Part shown: positions 35,687-47,534 of the stretch, piece by piece
Layout: every line of letters begins with the position of its first letter
How positions within the stretch are numbered: position 1 is the first letter of the stretch
Source: Membranipora membranacea
Lineage: Eukaryota; Bryozoa; Gymnolaemata; Cheilostomatida; Membraniporidae
Direction: 5' to 3'
NCBI GenBank assembly: GCA_914767715.1
Contig: OU612074.1
Coordinates: forward strand, 9,007,501 to 9,067,500
Length of the DNA: 60,000 nucleotides
Notes under the pieces: generated by a model
Databases searched by the model: none
The model's input: only the letters and a program-made list of their open reading frames with translations
What the model was told of the DNA's origin: nothing
Position numbers and translations under genes: made by a program

Positions 35687-38032
35687 CCTGTAGTTTTCTC
35701 GTGGAAGTATATCTCGCACCACGCACTGACTTAACTTAGTCAGACACCAGTATCGCCGTCTTGAGTCAACTTATTGATCCGAGGTGTTGAAGCAAGGAGT
35801 AACAGCGTTGGTTGAAGTAAGATTGTTATCTGTCTGGAGTTACTCCGTATTTAAGTAGCTGTCATTACTTGTATACATGTGTGATTGAGTTGAACATTGT
35901 TTTGAGAAATTTGTGAAGACATGCTTCTAGACGATGATATCACTTCTGGTAGGAAAAAGTCCGGCACCAACCTAGTGAGTCAGTAACTAGGCCTACAGTG
36001 TCCAGATAATCTATTCTCAGTATTTGCTATAAATATTTCTACAATTCTAAAAATGTGTAGGGAAACGAAAGATTGAATGCACTAATCCAGTAGCTTTCCG
36101 ATGTCACAATGACATTTATCTAGACTGATTGCCGGAGTCAAGCTGTGAGTCAAAAATATAATCCAGCAATTTTCTTTTATAAAGTATTTAGTGTCTCTGA
36201 TGTATGTAAGTAACCATTATTTCTCTATAGATCTAACGCAAAGCTGGCACTACTGACTACTGGAAATGCTGCTTATATAGTGCATAAATAGCAATGTATG
36301 CTCTGCATAGCAGGTCAATAAATGGGTATATAAACGATATGTCTTTATTGTGTCATAGTTGTTAGGCCAATAATCATGCAGCACCATAGACGTAATAATA
36401 TCAAAGATTATAAATATTAAGTTATTGATAATATCAAAGTCATTGATAATATTAGGTCTATGTGCAGCACTTATTATATGGTGCATTTGATTATTATCTA
36501 CTATCATTGATATGAATTATATTTCGGTGTCTACAATTCCCTAAATGATACAGCCTAGCCAGCCAGGGTAACTTTAATTCAAACTGGTCCACAAGGTGAA
36601 GGGGTGGAGCCGCCCTCCCCCCCCCCCCCGTGCTTGCTGTCTAGGTTGACAGGTCAGCAATGCGTACCATGCTTGGTCTTAGTGATTGCATCATTTTATT
36701 TGATGACGTAAGCAAACACCTGATCTATAAAATATCGACTTTTAGCTCTTAGACCATATAAATGTATATGTTTATAATAATTCGAAGGGCCTATATAATG
36801 AACTTGCTGACATAACAAGATTAATTTTCAAATCTGCTGTTATAACTGTAGCCTAAAAGCCTACGCTTTAGTTGGCATACCTTATGGGGCAGAAGGAGTA
36901 TGCCCCATTCAACTTTAAAATGTTGTGTTACCATATTAATTACATGCCAAGTTTTATAGTGTGAGAGAAAAAGGAAAGATATTTCTGACCGCCCTGTACC
37001 AGCAACCAATACACGAGTGGGAGAGGGGGGGGAGATCAGGAGAATGTCAACAATTTTGTAAGGAAAAAAATAATTTAATCGGGAAAATGCTATCAATGTA
37101 AAACATAATTATTGACTCCAGCTGTGTTCTTCCCTGTATCGGTTGCAATATAAATAAACATGTTAGGAACAATCACGCCTTGCCAAACTACATCTGGTCA
37201 AAAATATTTCTTTGCTCAAATGGTGTACAATTATATATTGAAAACAGTGTTACATTTTAATGTTTACAAACTGCTATACCTATCGCTAGTTCCCCTTGTG
37301 AACAGACTCCCAAGTTTACCTCCTGACTTCTATGCTCATGCTGAGGTAAGCCAGGTTACTTGTAGTTACAGATCGTTTTTTTTTTTACTCAACCTGCGCT
37401 TTTTGTGAACTCAGCTTAGGCAATAAAACATACATTGCCTGGGCCGGAGAAGTACAATTCTGAATTATGATAATTGTTATGTTTCATTTTCAAACAGAGC
37501 GCATTCGTTTTATTTGCAGAATGTCTTTGTCACTATTCAACTTTCACCATGTTGGATGACAAGATGTCAGATGGCAATTAACGCCACAGAAATCAGTTTG
37601 TGTATTTACGGCTAAATTAAGACACATTTTGAGAAACTGTGACCAATTTATTGGCTATTTTGTTACATAATCCCATAATTCAGGATTAGTTGTGACAGTT
37701 AAAAGTCACATGACACTTGCAGTTTGCCTGTTAATTTGACATTTATATAGAGTTGAAGAGTAATTAGGCAGGTTGGTTATTTCAGCTATCATAACCATAA
37801 TCCCAAATATAGCTTTGTACTTAATTATCAATTCAATCTATGCAAGCGACAATAAGACTCATTTGTTTATGTGTGAAATGGAATTCAAAGTGAACACGTG
37901 GTGCATGCGCACCAGTTGAATAATGAGTTAGTCCAGACTTTACTTTACTATATCACTATCACTATCAGATACAAGTAGTAAGCTGACCTCCAATATAACA
38001 CGCTGACCTGCAATAGTTGTTGACAATTAACA
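35687..38032. promoter_or_regulatory. Shared upstream region between divergent MCT-C and MCT-B
   Basis: 2.4 kb between the two start codons, expected to hold both promoters and leaders. I see no assignable TATA box. It has a C-run (36617-36630) and AT-rich stretches with repeated GATAATATCAAAG motifs near 36400-36450. No exon was recognised in it. Confidence 0.5.
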
Positions 38033-38095
38033 ATGCCTCACTTTGACAGCGATACGATGCAGCAAGCCGACGATCTGCGGACTTTTATGACTTGA
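38033..38095 (+). other. Upstream ORF of MCT-B
   Basis: An ATG opens a 20-codon frame (MPHFDSDTMQQADDLRTFMT) whose stop lies one base before the main ATG at 38097, in another frame. It can only matter if transcription starts upstream of 38033, which is not shown. Confidence 0.5.
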
Positions 38096-38096
38096 A

Positions 38097-41000
38097 ATGC
38101 ACAGGCAGCAGAAAAAGAGAGAGGATATACTTCCCATTGACAGACTCGGATGGGGCTGGATAGTCGTGTGTGGTATGTATATGTTGTTTAACTAGAATTT
38201 AGATTGGTACTTGGTACAACATGCAGTAGCGCGCATACCACTGCACACCACACAGGTCTTCAGCTAGAAACAATGAGTGAAGCGCTGTTTCGAGGCTTTC
38301 TCTATTACAACCTCCTCATAGCTGGCCCTAGCAGCATCAAGCCACTCCTGAAGAGTAAAATACTCTTTAATATTATGGTTTAGCATGCTTGCTGAATAAG
38401 TGTTTAAACGCTCATGTTAGGCTGTAAATGACCAAACTTTGGCGCTGATCCTTTCATGTATGTCATATATGTGTTATGCAGCAATTTACCAAACCAGCAC
38501 ATGTTTCGTTATTCGTGTATTTTGCTTAACTTCTGCAGCCATGGCCATGGCTGTACTGCAGCTACTGCCATGTCCTTCTAGTTTCTGTTCTAACCAGTAA
38601 GCAGGGATGTTGCAATGTCCGATTGTCTGACGAGGACTGCATTCTTGTTCCCTTGGGTCTATAGTAGTCAGTGGCACCATAGTATCAATAGCAGAGTGCT
38701 GCTATCACTGACTCCAGGGAGGGTAGGACAGCCTCCCACCCTCCCTGCTGACTGGGCCCCACAAAGATATATCTGTGAGTCTTTTTGGGAGTTTTATGTT
38801 TTGTCACCGCAAACATCTTTGTTAACTTTTTTGGTGAGATTCCAGTTTGATATTTTGACCCTACTGCAGCTTGTCAACAGAATCAAGAAGTCAACTGCCA
38901 TATTTGCATTATCGAAAATTCAAAATTATTAAATCCTTTTGACCGCAGTTTGTTAATTGAATTGAGGAGTCTGATCATTTGTTGACTGATTGTTACTTTC
39001 TAGCCGCTGCATTGTTATTCGCTCTGTACTCGGGAGGTTTCAAGTGTTCCGGAGTTATCCTTGTTGAGCTCACAGCGAAGTATGATGGAGTTTACTCTCA
39101 GGCTACACTGCTATGGGTCTTAACACTCAAATACATCATTGCTGGTTTGATAGGTAAGCCAAAAATAGGATTGGAGCATATATTATATATATAATATTCA
39201 TAATAAAGCCAAAAAGCTTATCCTGGCTAGACCATCCTTTTCTCAAACTCAAAAGAGTAAATCATTGCCTACTAATCATCGCCTAACTTTTGTATGGGTA
39301 GTTATCAAACTTAACAGCGCTAACTACTACAGAACACAAAACAATTGTGCATGGCTTGAGTACTGTGAGTGCTAGACAATTCTTTTCTTTTGAGTACACC
39401 ATTCCACTCCCACAGCGCATGTTGAGAAAACCAGTCCCTATTTACTACAAGTCCTCAACGTTAACATAGATCAAGTTTAATCCGATTGCCTGCATTCCAG
39501 TTGCTCCCTTCCACTGCGGCGTGACCAGCGGATCAGGAAAAACTCCGAATGCAGGCAAATAGACCGCACTTAGTCTAGTCTTAACAGTACCCAGTACTTA
39601 ATTAACTGAATTGCTGTAGTGTGATTTGAGAAAGATGGGTGCTAGCGTACATCATTACTCTCCCACAGTGCATGCAGAAAACAAATTGTTCACATTGCAG
39701 GTCCACTAGGAGGTTTTTTGATAGTTAAATTAACCCATAGAGTAGTCGCCATGGTTGGTACATTTTTCATGGCTGTGGCTTGGATCGGACTGGCTTACTC
39801 AAACAGCATGATTACAATGATAGCACTCTACTCAGTGCCTGCAGGTCAGTTATAGGTCTATCAGAAATGATATAGATAGACGGTTGATTGGCAACTCGGT
39901 AAAATGTCCATTTTTTCTCAAATTTCGATTTGATACGATGTGTACTGTGATAATTCTTGATTCTTTTTTTAAAGATTATGATTGAATTACCAGGTCTTAA
40001 GCATCTTTCACGGAAATCGAATCGATCTGGTTTTCTGTATTCTACTAGTTTCGGCCACGAACGTTAATCAATTCTTGTTAACTTTTATTTGTGCAAAGCA
40101 AACTAAACTGGTTGTGATGTTGTGGGCGGACAACTCCCAATTGTTACAAAATCAGTAACGAATTATGTTTCGAAAAGCAAATACATTCTTTTTTGGGATT
40201 ATCGTTAATATTGAAATCTATTGATCTTTTAATCTGCAAGTGACTTCACCTGGGAGATCTTCTCTTCAATCAATGTACTCTCTCTCCCCCAGGAAGGACA
40301 ATGCACACTTATAGTGGTCGTGACATAGTGTGGGGGAGAGGGAGTTCATTGCTTCAATCGCACAAAGCACATCTTGAACTGAAAGCAAGAGAAAACAGGT
40401 GTTTCATGTTTCAGAGATTTGAAGTTTAATTATATGCTGACAATTATTTTTTTAGGTATTGGAAATGGGATGCTTGTTATGGTGTGTTTCCTTGTTTCTG
40501 GTCAGTACTTTATAAAACACAAAGCTCTGGCTGTTGGTATAGTGGCTGGTGGGTCAGGAATCGGGACACTGACACTGCCTCATATCATGAGAGCTTTATA
40601 TGATAACTTTGATTTTGGTGGCGCTTCACTATTATATGGTAAGCTTACATATTATATAACAAAACATATTTGAACCCTTCTCCATATGGCGGTGGTAATA
40701 TAATGCTCTGCAACAATATTGCTCCTCCTAAAAAGTTTTGGGCGATGCATCCTATTGTAATCAATAATGACATACACGCATAACAATGCATACAATAAAA
40801 ATTGCTTCTGAGTTATCCTGGGGGGTCTTTCAATTCGAAAGAGTGATCCTTTACTAAAGCAAGTTATCACTATCACATCGCTCAAAATTATTACTCACTT
40901 GGTCTTTCAATTAGACAAAATCGCTCCCAAATCGCTCACTCAGAATGTATATAGTTCCATCAAGTGACTGAGCGATCTGAAAGCGAGACCCCTAGCAGGT

Positions 41001-44000
41001 ATCGCTCACTTAGTGAGTGAGCGATAATATTGCGATTTTGGCTGTTTCTAATTGAAAGACCCCCCTGACATGTTCTGGGAGAAGATAACTCGAGGAGTGG
41101 TCTGATGTCTCGCATTAGTTGTTTTCCGTCATCTTGACCAACCATGTTTAATTATCACACATCATTCTCTGCAGTGTCATCTCTCTGGCAGACTGACCCG
41201 GCTTTGAAATTTCAGAATCGACTATTTGGATAAGGGAAATTAAAAGCCCGAATTTAATTCAATCATTTTGAAATAATTTTTTGAATCAAGTCGTCACAAT
41301 ACAACCATTTGAGGATGACATGATTGAAAGTACAAATTTTGCCTGGGGGGTCTTTCAATTAGAAACAGCCAAAATCGCAATATTATCGCTCACTCATTCT
41401 GAGTGTGGGATTTGGGAGCGATTTTCTCTAATTGAAACACCAAGTGAGTGATAATTTTGAGCGATGTGATAGTGATGTGATAGTGATAACTTGCTTTAGT
41501 AAAGGATCACTCTTTCTAATTGAAAGACCTCCCTGCATACTAGTTGCTCCTCTGGGATGTGTTCAGTGGAGGGGGAGCAATTCCAAATGTAGGCAAATGT
41601 ACCAAAATTGGTCTAGGCACCATTTAACCATTCGAGGATGCAACAACTGAAAATATAAAACCTTGTTACCACACTCCTACTATATGTTGACAGGTGCTGT
41701 CTGCCTCCAATGTATGGTGCTTGCTAGCTTGCTAAGACCTATATCTTATTACGAGAGACTCTATGCTGCTGAGCTGAGTGAAATTAGCAGGGCTGATGCA
41801 TCAGAGGAATCGGATCCACCAGCTTTATCCCCTGGTGGAGATTTATTGACGCCGGGATCAAATGAGGAGACCACAAAATTTCTTGATTTAAGTTTTGATG
41901 CCAAAGATTTTGAGGTTAGTCTCATTATTCCATAACAGTGAGGCAAGGTTCCCTGCCTTCACAATTTTGAGATTTACAGTTACCAACACAGAATTGGTCA
42001 GTTGGTTAAATGAGTCAAATTGTAGCAAAGTTAGGTCATCTCATTTTGTCTGAACACTCAACATTGTTAAATTGCTAATAAGGTTTGTCAACATTTATGC
42101 TTGGATATAGACTCCACATGTCAATGGTGGCATAATATAGTAAAGATCAGATGACTCGGCCCTTTCACTTTCTCGTTTTGCAACTTACCAATACAAATAT
42201 TGATTCTATCTTAGAGGCCACCAGTAGAAAGTCCAGATATCCTAGAATGCAATACAAGAAAAACCAGACACCATCTTGTGGGAGATCCAATTAACACATC
42301 TGTTCCTGAAGCTGAGCCTAAAAATGAGGAGAATATTGTTCCAATGCCTGAGAATGCAGACAAGGAACGCTTCAATCTTAGAGTGTTGTTGATGCCAAAG
42401 TTCTGGATGGTTGGCATAGCAATGTTTCTCTTTGCACTTGGATTAGGAGTTGTCTACCAAGGGGTACCTGCTCTCGGGGAAGAGGAAGGTCAGGACTATA
42501 TTATTATTTATTATTTTTCTTGTTCCAAATTGATTATTCATCGATGTAAAATCCCATTAACAGTAGCTACAAGCTGCGGATGGGATTTTACCCTGATTAT
42601 TAATAATCATTTGTCTCTCCATGGAGCAAATCGACACTTTTACCTAATATTTTTATTATTATTATCCACCAAATGCTGTCAAATCTTCAGAACTGTTACT
42701 AAAAATTGAAAACTATATTTTGACAGAGCAAATTAACCTGACGGATACTATGGTCTTAAAAGTGGCCAAAAACTGTCAAATGCTTAGATCTGTGAACATT
42801 GCATTTCATCAGCGCTCTGACATTTGGAGTGGCTGTGTCTGTCAAAAATAAATATGAAGTCACTAAGGAGTTTTCTTCTCTTCTAAGAAGAAAAAAACTC
42901 AGACCCCAGTAACTTACCGGTCTCTCCTGGCCAACCTTGCTGACCTAATGCTGGTATGTTTATTTCACAGGCATATCAAAAGATACAATAGCACTGCTGA
43001 TGTTGTTGGGTGGAGTATTAGAGATACCCTGTAGAGTTGGGAATGGTTACCTCGCTGACCGACGCGTCATGTCTAGTCTTGTCCAGTTCTCTCTTGGCAT
43101 GTTCTTTGCTGGCTTCATGTCTCTACTTTGTGCCATTATTTCTGGTCTAACAGGTGAGAACTTGCTCTGTAACAAGTGGTTGAACTTACCTTTCATCTGC
43201 TTTCAGTCTGGAATATTATTTACCTTGATTTTATTTGGGTTTCATTCGGATTTTTATCAACTGTTTTTAACAAAATTATAGTTTTCATAATAGTGAAGTT
43301 TAGTGTGAATTTTTTGGGACTTGGACCATCAAAATATGTCTTACGTTTTAAGCTTCAATATTATTACAAGATCCACGTAGTTTCATGTCATTGGAAGTAT
43401 TTAGCAAAGTTTGATTATATAAATCCGAACTTTAACAATCGAAGATTACACTGTCAATCATTGCCATGCAGACAAAACAACACACTGCCTGAGCGCCATA
43501 AATCAGGAATTTATATAAATTTACAGCAATTTATTCATCTCTCATCCAGTGAATCTAACATCACAATTAAATACAAGGAACAGCCTATTTTCATTATATA
43601 TTCCTTTGAAAATTCCTCTCAAATCAAATTTCAAGCACACTTACTCCCAATAAATATATGGCAAACTCTGCTCGCTTAGTGCTAAGATAGTTCCACTGAT
43701 GCCATCATAAATACCTGTATCATCATTTTATAATTTTTCTTATTCATAGGTATTATATTTCTTTTTATTTGTTGCAGGTATCATCCTTGTGATGATTGGA
43801 ATGTCGGTGATGGGGATATCTGTTTTGAGTCTTGTTCCGTTGGTGTTTCTGGATCTACTTGGACCTGAGAACTTAACAAGTGCTATGGGAGTACAGTTTG
43901 CCTGTGAATCCTTAGGATTTCTAATGTCATCTTACCTGACAGGTAGGTTAAGAGTGGGGTGAAGTAGTGCAATAGACTAAGTAATAAAATTATTAAATTG

Positions 44001-45421
44001 ATTGTGACGGGATCATGCTTTTGGTGTCATTTTAGAGTTCTCAGTCTAATTTGTAAACCTGCTATAAGGTTTATTTGCAGCATGTGGCCCAGTTTCAACT
44101 GATTCTTTACGCAAAGTTGAGTTAGGAAGGTACTAAAAATTTACTATTTTCATATACTATCATGAAAAATAGCTCCTTTTCAGTACCTTTCAATCTCAAC
44201 TTTGAGTGAAAATGAGTTGAAACTGGGCCAATTGTTGTTAATGAACATTATAGCAGTTTTTTAACTAAGACTGAGAACTCTAGAAAGATACCGAAAACCT
44301 GATTCCTTCACAATCATTTTTATGTCTATTGGCTGTACCTAGCTGATCTGTTGGCTCTGATAGCCTGATTTTCTTTCTCAGCCAGTCAGATCAGAACCAA
44401 AACATTAGCTAGGCAGTATCCCATATCATAGAATTTGGGTATATCCTAAATATTCCCAGAAGGCTCAATAGTAGGGATTTCTTTCAAAGTCACTACCAAA
44501 ATCCTGCAGGGGGCGGAGGTATAAATTTAGAAGTATAATGCTGCAAAATATAGTAGGAGGTAGCTCAGCTGGTTGGAGCGTCTGCCCTCCAGCACACAAG
44601 TGTTAGAGGGTGCAGTTTATGACTATGTGGCTCTGTGCCCAAGCTTTGCTCTGTCATGCCTACAAGCTGAGTGCAACTTGGCACCACATACGTCAGCCGC
44701 CTCCTTTGGCCTGTGAGAGAACTTGTGATTTGAACCGACAAAATCTTTGACCCAAAAACATAACCTATTTCTGTGAAAGCAGTCAGATGCAGTGGATTGA
44801 TCATTCATCAATATCACCATATTTATACCATAGAATGGGGAAATTTAAACTGTAATCATTGGTAAAAGTTGTATTCATTGACTAGCGGAAAGCGGGAGAA
44901 ACAACTTAATGTGTAGGAAAGCAAAAAACAACAATTGTTCATATCGAAGTAATCTCATAGCAATGAAGAAAAAACTAAATTTACTCGCACAAGGACATTA
45001 TTGAAAGCTGTAACCAATTTCAATGTGCGGGAATCCAGGATCTAGAAGGGTCTAGTTAGAGTCTTGTAGATCCCGTTTTAAAATCGGTTACATCGTTCAA
45101 TAATGTCCTTGTGCGAGTAAATTTTTTCGTTCATTGCTATGACATTACATTGATATGAACAATGGTTGCTCTTTGCTTTTTTCAACACTTTAAATTACTA
45201 TTGATTATTCACATTTTATTGTTTTCTTGTTCCTTTTCCTATCAGGCCTGATATATAATACCCTGAACAGCTGGAGGATGGTGTACTATTATGTGGCTGG
45301 CGTTATGATTTTGGCTTCTATAGTTACATGGCCTTACTGCTTATATAGTTCCTGCCGGAATCACGGCAGGAACTTGACTCCTACATCAGATAAATGTAAA
45401 ATAGCTGACTCAACATTATGA
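38097..45421 (+). CDS. MCT-B: monocarboxylate transporter-like protein (SLC16 type)
   Basis: Predicted 523-aa, 12-TM transporter of the plasma membrane. Coding exons: 38097-38172, 39004-39153, 39701-39844, 40456-40638, 41694-41914, 42215-42488, 42971-43153, 43778-43942, 45246-45421; all borders AG/GT and frames join. TM1 signature DRLGWGWIVV (residues 15-24), K39 at the place of the TM1 lysine of classical MCTs, second signature SGQYFIKHKALAVGIVAGG in exon 4, and E367/R371 matching the TM8 acidic-x3-Arg pair. Loop exons 5-6 are acidic and polar. The C-terminus is short and Cys/Lys-containing. An upstream ORF precedes the start. Introns carry several inverted-repeat elements. Family membership is clear; substrate and direction of transport are not. 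Confidence 0.92.
39465..39585. mobile_element. Family M1 inverted-repeat element in MCT-B intron 2
   Basis: GATCAAGTTTAATCCGATTG then CCTGCATTCCAGTTGCTCCC; right arm AACTCCGAATGCAGGCAAAT. Confidence 0.7.
40272..40353. repeat. Hairpin in MCT-B intron 3
   Basis: Arms CAATGTACTCTCTCTCCCCC and GGGGGAGAGGGAGTTCATTG with few mismatches around a loop of about 40 nt. Confidence 0.6.
40820..41065. mobile_element. Inverted-repeat element, family M2 (GGGGGGTCTTTCAATT), copy 1
   Basis: Ends GGGGGGTCTTTCAATTCGAA and TTCTAATTGAAAGACCCCCC. The interior holds repeated TCGCTCACT words. No coding capacity. MCT-B intron 4. Confidence 0.75.
41345..41533. mobile_element. Family M2 element, copy 2, inverted
   Basis: Inverted complement of copy 1 at high identity, lacking about 60 bp of the centre. 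Same intron of MCT-B, 280 bp away. Confidence 0.75.
41536..41617. mobile_element. Family M1 element, short copy
   Basis: CTGCATACTAGTTGCTCC and GTGGAGGGGGAGCAATTCCA then AATGTAGGCAAATG. It is directly next to the M2 copy in MCT-B intron 4. Confidence 0.55.
44032..44284. mobile_element. Inverted-repeat element in MCT-B intron 8 (TAGAGTTCTCAGTCT ends)
   Basis: Arms of about 70 bp: TTTAGAGTTCTCAGTCTAAT...TGGCCCAGTTTCAACT pairs with AGTTGAAACTGGGCCA...GACTGAGAACTCTAGAAA. Non-coding. Confidence 0.7.
44550..44735 (+). mobile_element. tRNA-derived SINE, family A, diverged copy
   Basis: GTAGGAGGTAGCTCAGCTGG then TTGGAGCGTCTGCC. The B box is largely lost and the body is diverged. MCT-B intron 8. Confidence 0.65.
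44903..45196. mobile_element. Inverted-repeat element in MCT-B intron 8
   Basis: Imperfect arms of about 110 bp, including AAATTTACTCGCACAAGGAC then ATTATTGAA, pair with the complement at 45085-45196. The centre has CCAGGATCTAGAAGGGTCTA. Confidence 0.7.
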
Positions 45422-45594
45422 TGGCATGCATTGGAGGGAAGTTATGGATAAAAGAGTTGGTCAAAGATAGAATGACAATAGTAGTCGAGCTTTACCTTGG
45501 CAGCAAGGGTCATCCTCTGATCCTAACATGCTAGTATGACAAAGGAAAATGATATTTTTTGCGCAGAGAAACATGCCCCAGCGCTTTTGCAAGT

Positions 45595-45623
45595 AATAAA
45601 TGCTCATTGTTGTAGTTAATAAA
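45595..45623 (+). terminator. Candidate poly(A) signals of MCT-B
   Basis: Two AATAAA hexamers, 45595-45600 and 45618-45623, 175-200 bp after the stop codon. Confidence 0.6.
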
Positions 45624-45867
45624 TTTTGATTTAATGAAACCCGACGAAGGAGCAATATAAGGTCTAACGTCCTTCCTGGCATCATCCAAGACCCTGAAAT
45701 GGGACCACACACAAATTTTCTGCGGTTGCTTGATTGGGACCCAGATATCTTTACTCTACCGCATTCACATATAATAATCTGATGCACCAAAATGGGCTTG
45801 ACACTTAACTCTCTCTTTTCATGTGCTCAATCTTCCTCCAACGCTGTCCTGAGAATAAGCATAAGAA

Positions 45868-46122
45868 TAGGTAAATTCGCACCCTTGGTATCTATATTAA
45901 ATAATCATTAATCATAATCATTTTCATGGGGAAATCCAACTGAATCCAACTTGAATTCAAGTTGTCTCCCTATTACCAATGAAGAGATTATTCTAAGTTT
46001 CATGTCAATATTGGTAATAGGGAGACAACTTGAATTCAAGTTGGATTCAGTTGGATTTCCCCATGAAAATGATTATGATTAATGATTATTTAATATAGAT
46101 ACCAAGGGTGCGAATTTACCTA
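45868..46122. mobile_element. Perfect inverted repeat, 113-bp arms
   Basis: Arm 45868-45980 is the exact complement of 46010-46122, with a 29-nt loop. The ends read TAGGTAAATTCGCACCC and its complement, compatible with a TA target duplication (mariner-like MITE). Non-coding. Confidence 0.85.
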
Positions 46123-46204
46123 ATAATGCAGAGAACTAAAATGACAAATATTTCTAAGCGGTTATTTCAGGAGACCACTTTGTTATTGTTTCTGTTTGGT
46201 TTCC

Positions 46205-46325
46205 CAAGAGCATGGTTTTCCCAATGGTGTTCTTGCTGACACGCATGACACTTCCAACCATCTTTAAGCATGTTCTTTGCTAGCTCAATGACTCTACTTT
46301 GCACCATTATTTCTATCCGATGAGG
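46205..46325 (+). pseudogene. Relic of an MCT TM8-TM9 exon
   Basis: Matches the second half of MCT-B exon 7: blocks AATGGTG.TCTTGCTGAC, then CATGTTCTTTGCTAGCTCAA and CTCTACTTTGCACCATTATT, in the same order and spacing. The frame is broken and the splice donor is lost. It lies 800 bp past the MCT-B stop. Confidence 0.65.
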
Positions 46326-47534
46326 ATATGATTTTCCTACATTTTAGGCAGAAATATTAATCTCAGATTTTCAGTTCAGTCCTGGTAGGCCTACATATTT
46401 TTTTGGTTGCAGTGCTAACAATAGCAAATGTTCGAATGAGCATAGCTTTGTAGCGAACAAATTTAGGTTATGTTGATAAACTGGTTTTGCTGGAAGTAAT
46501 ATGGAATAGATGGTGCTTGGCCCAATACACTCTCTGATCCAAAGCTTGGCTGGAGAGTGAAGTAATTTATAGGTATACTGTCAGCCTAGCCATACACATC
46601 ATGACAGTGATACATATAGCCAGACCAGAACAATTGTTTCGGGTGTGAGGCATCAAGGTTTGTATGCTTTCCAGTATCAACAAGATAATTAGAATAACTT
46701 AATAATCTAAATCTAAAAAAATTTACAGTTTGTGAGAAAAAATCTGAAATATTCATCTTGGTCAACCATTTTATTTGCAGAGCTTTCATATTTCCTAGTA
46801 TTAAAAGCGATAATAACGGCATAATATAGACAATAATTGCGATCTTCACATGTATATTTTAAGCAAAAGATATTTCTTAGCTTTTCTCCTGAAGCACAAA
46901 ATGAAGATTGTATATTAGTTTTCCTGTCACCATGAATTCGAGATGAAGCCTTAGACATGTTACCAAAGTGTTATATGCAATGGATTGATTGACAGACACA
47001 CATTGACTTGCAGGCCAACCCAACAGTTCTTCTAATTAAAATTTCAAATGAGAATTGATTTCTAAACATTAAAGGAAATAAATTTTAACATCTGCTAACC
47101 TTTGACAAGGTTTGCTACGGTATTTTTTTGTGAATATCAAGGCAGAGTATAAAAGCTCCACAGCAAATCCAAGATATTACAGCCTTAAAAACAAAATGCA
47201 TGTTATTCTTACTGGAAAAATCGATTCATGCTAGCTCTTTTAGCACTGAATAAAAAGAAGGCACGCTGCTTTCTCATGAAAATATGGCCTAGATCTGAAC
47301 AGTGAAAACGATCGATAAGAACTAATAACTAATTGTTTTATCGAGTATGATGTTTATCTCAGGCAGACAATTTACCTCTTGTGAGTGTGATTCTATTCAA
47401 GATAAAGTCTAGTAGGTGAGAAACCGGAGTATACACCTTCTGGTAAGATCTAAAGGCAGATAAATAAAATAACAATACAATGTGTTACTATAATTATACA
47501 CCCTCAGTACCATAAGGCAATACACCGGCAACAG
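46326..47534. other. Gene-free sequence right of the exon relic
   Basis: No further MCT exon remnant, RNA gene or repeat partner was recognised. Confidence 0.4.

Noticed and set aside
43176-43679. 167-codon open frame on the plus strand
   Set aside because: It begins inside MCT-B exon 7 in another frame and runs through intron 7. Composition is biased to F, I, Y and N, with no domain.
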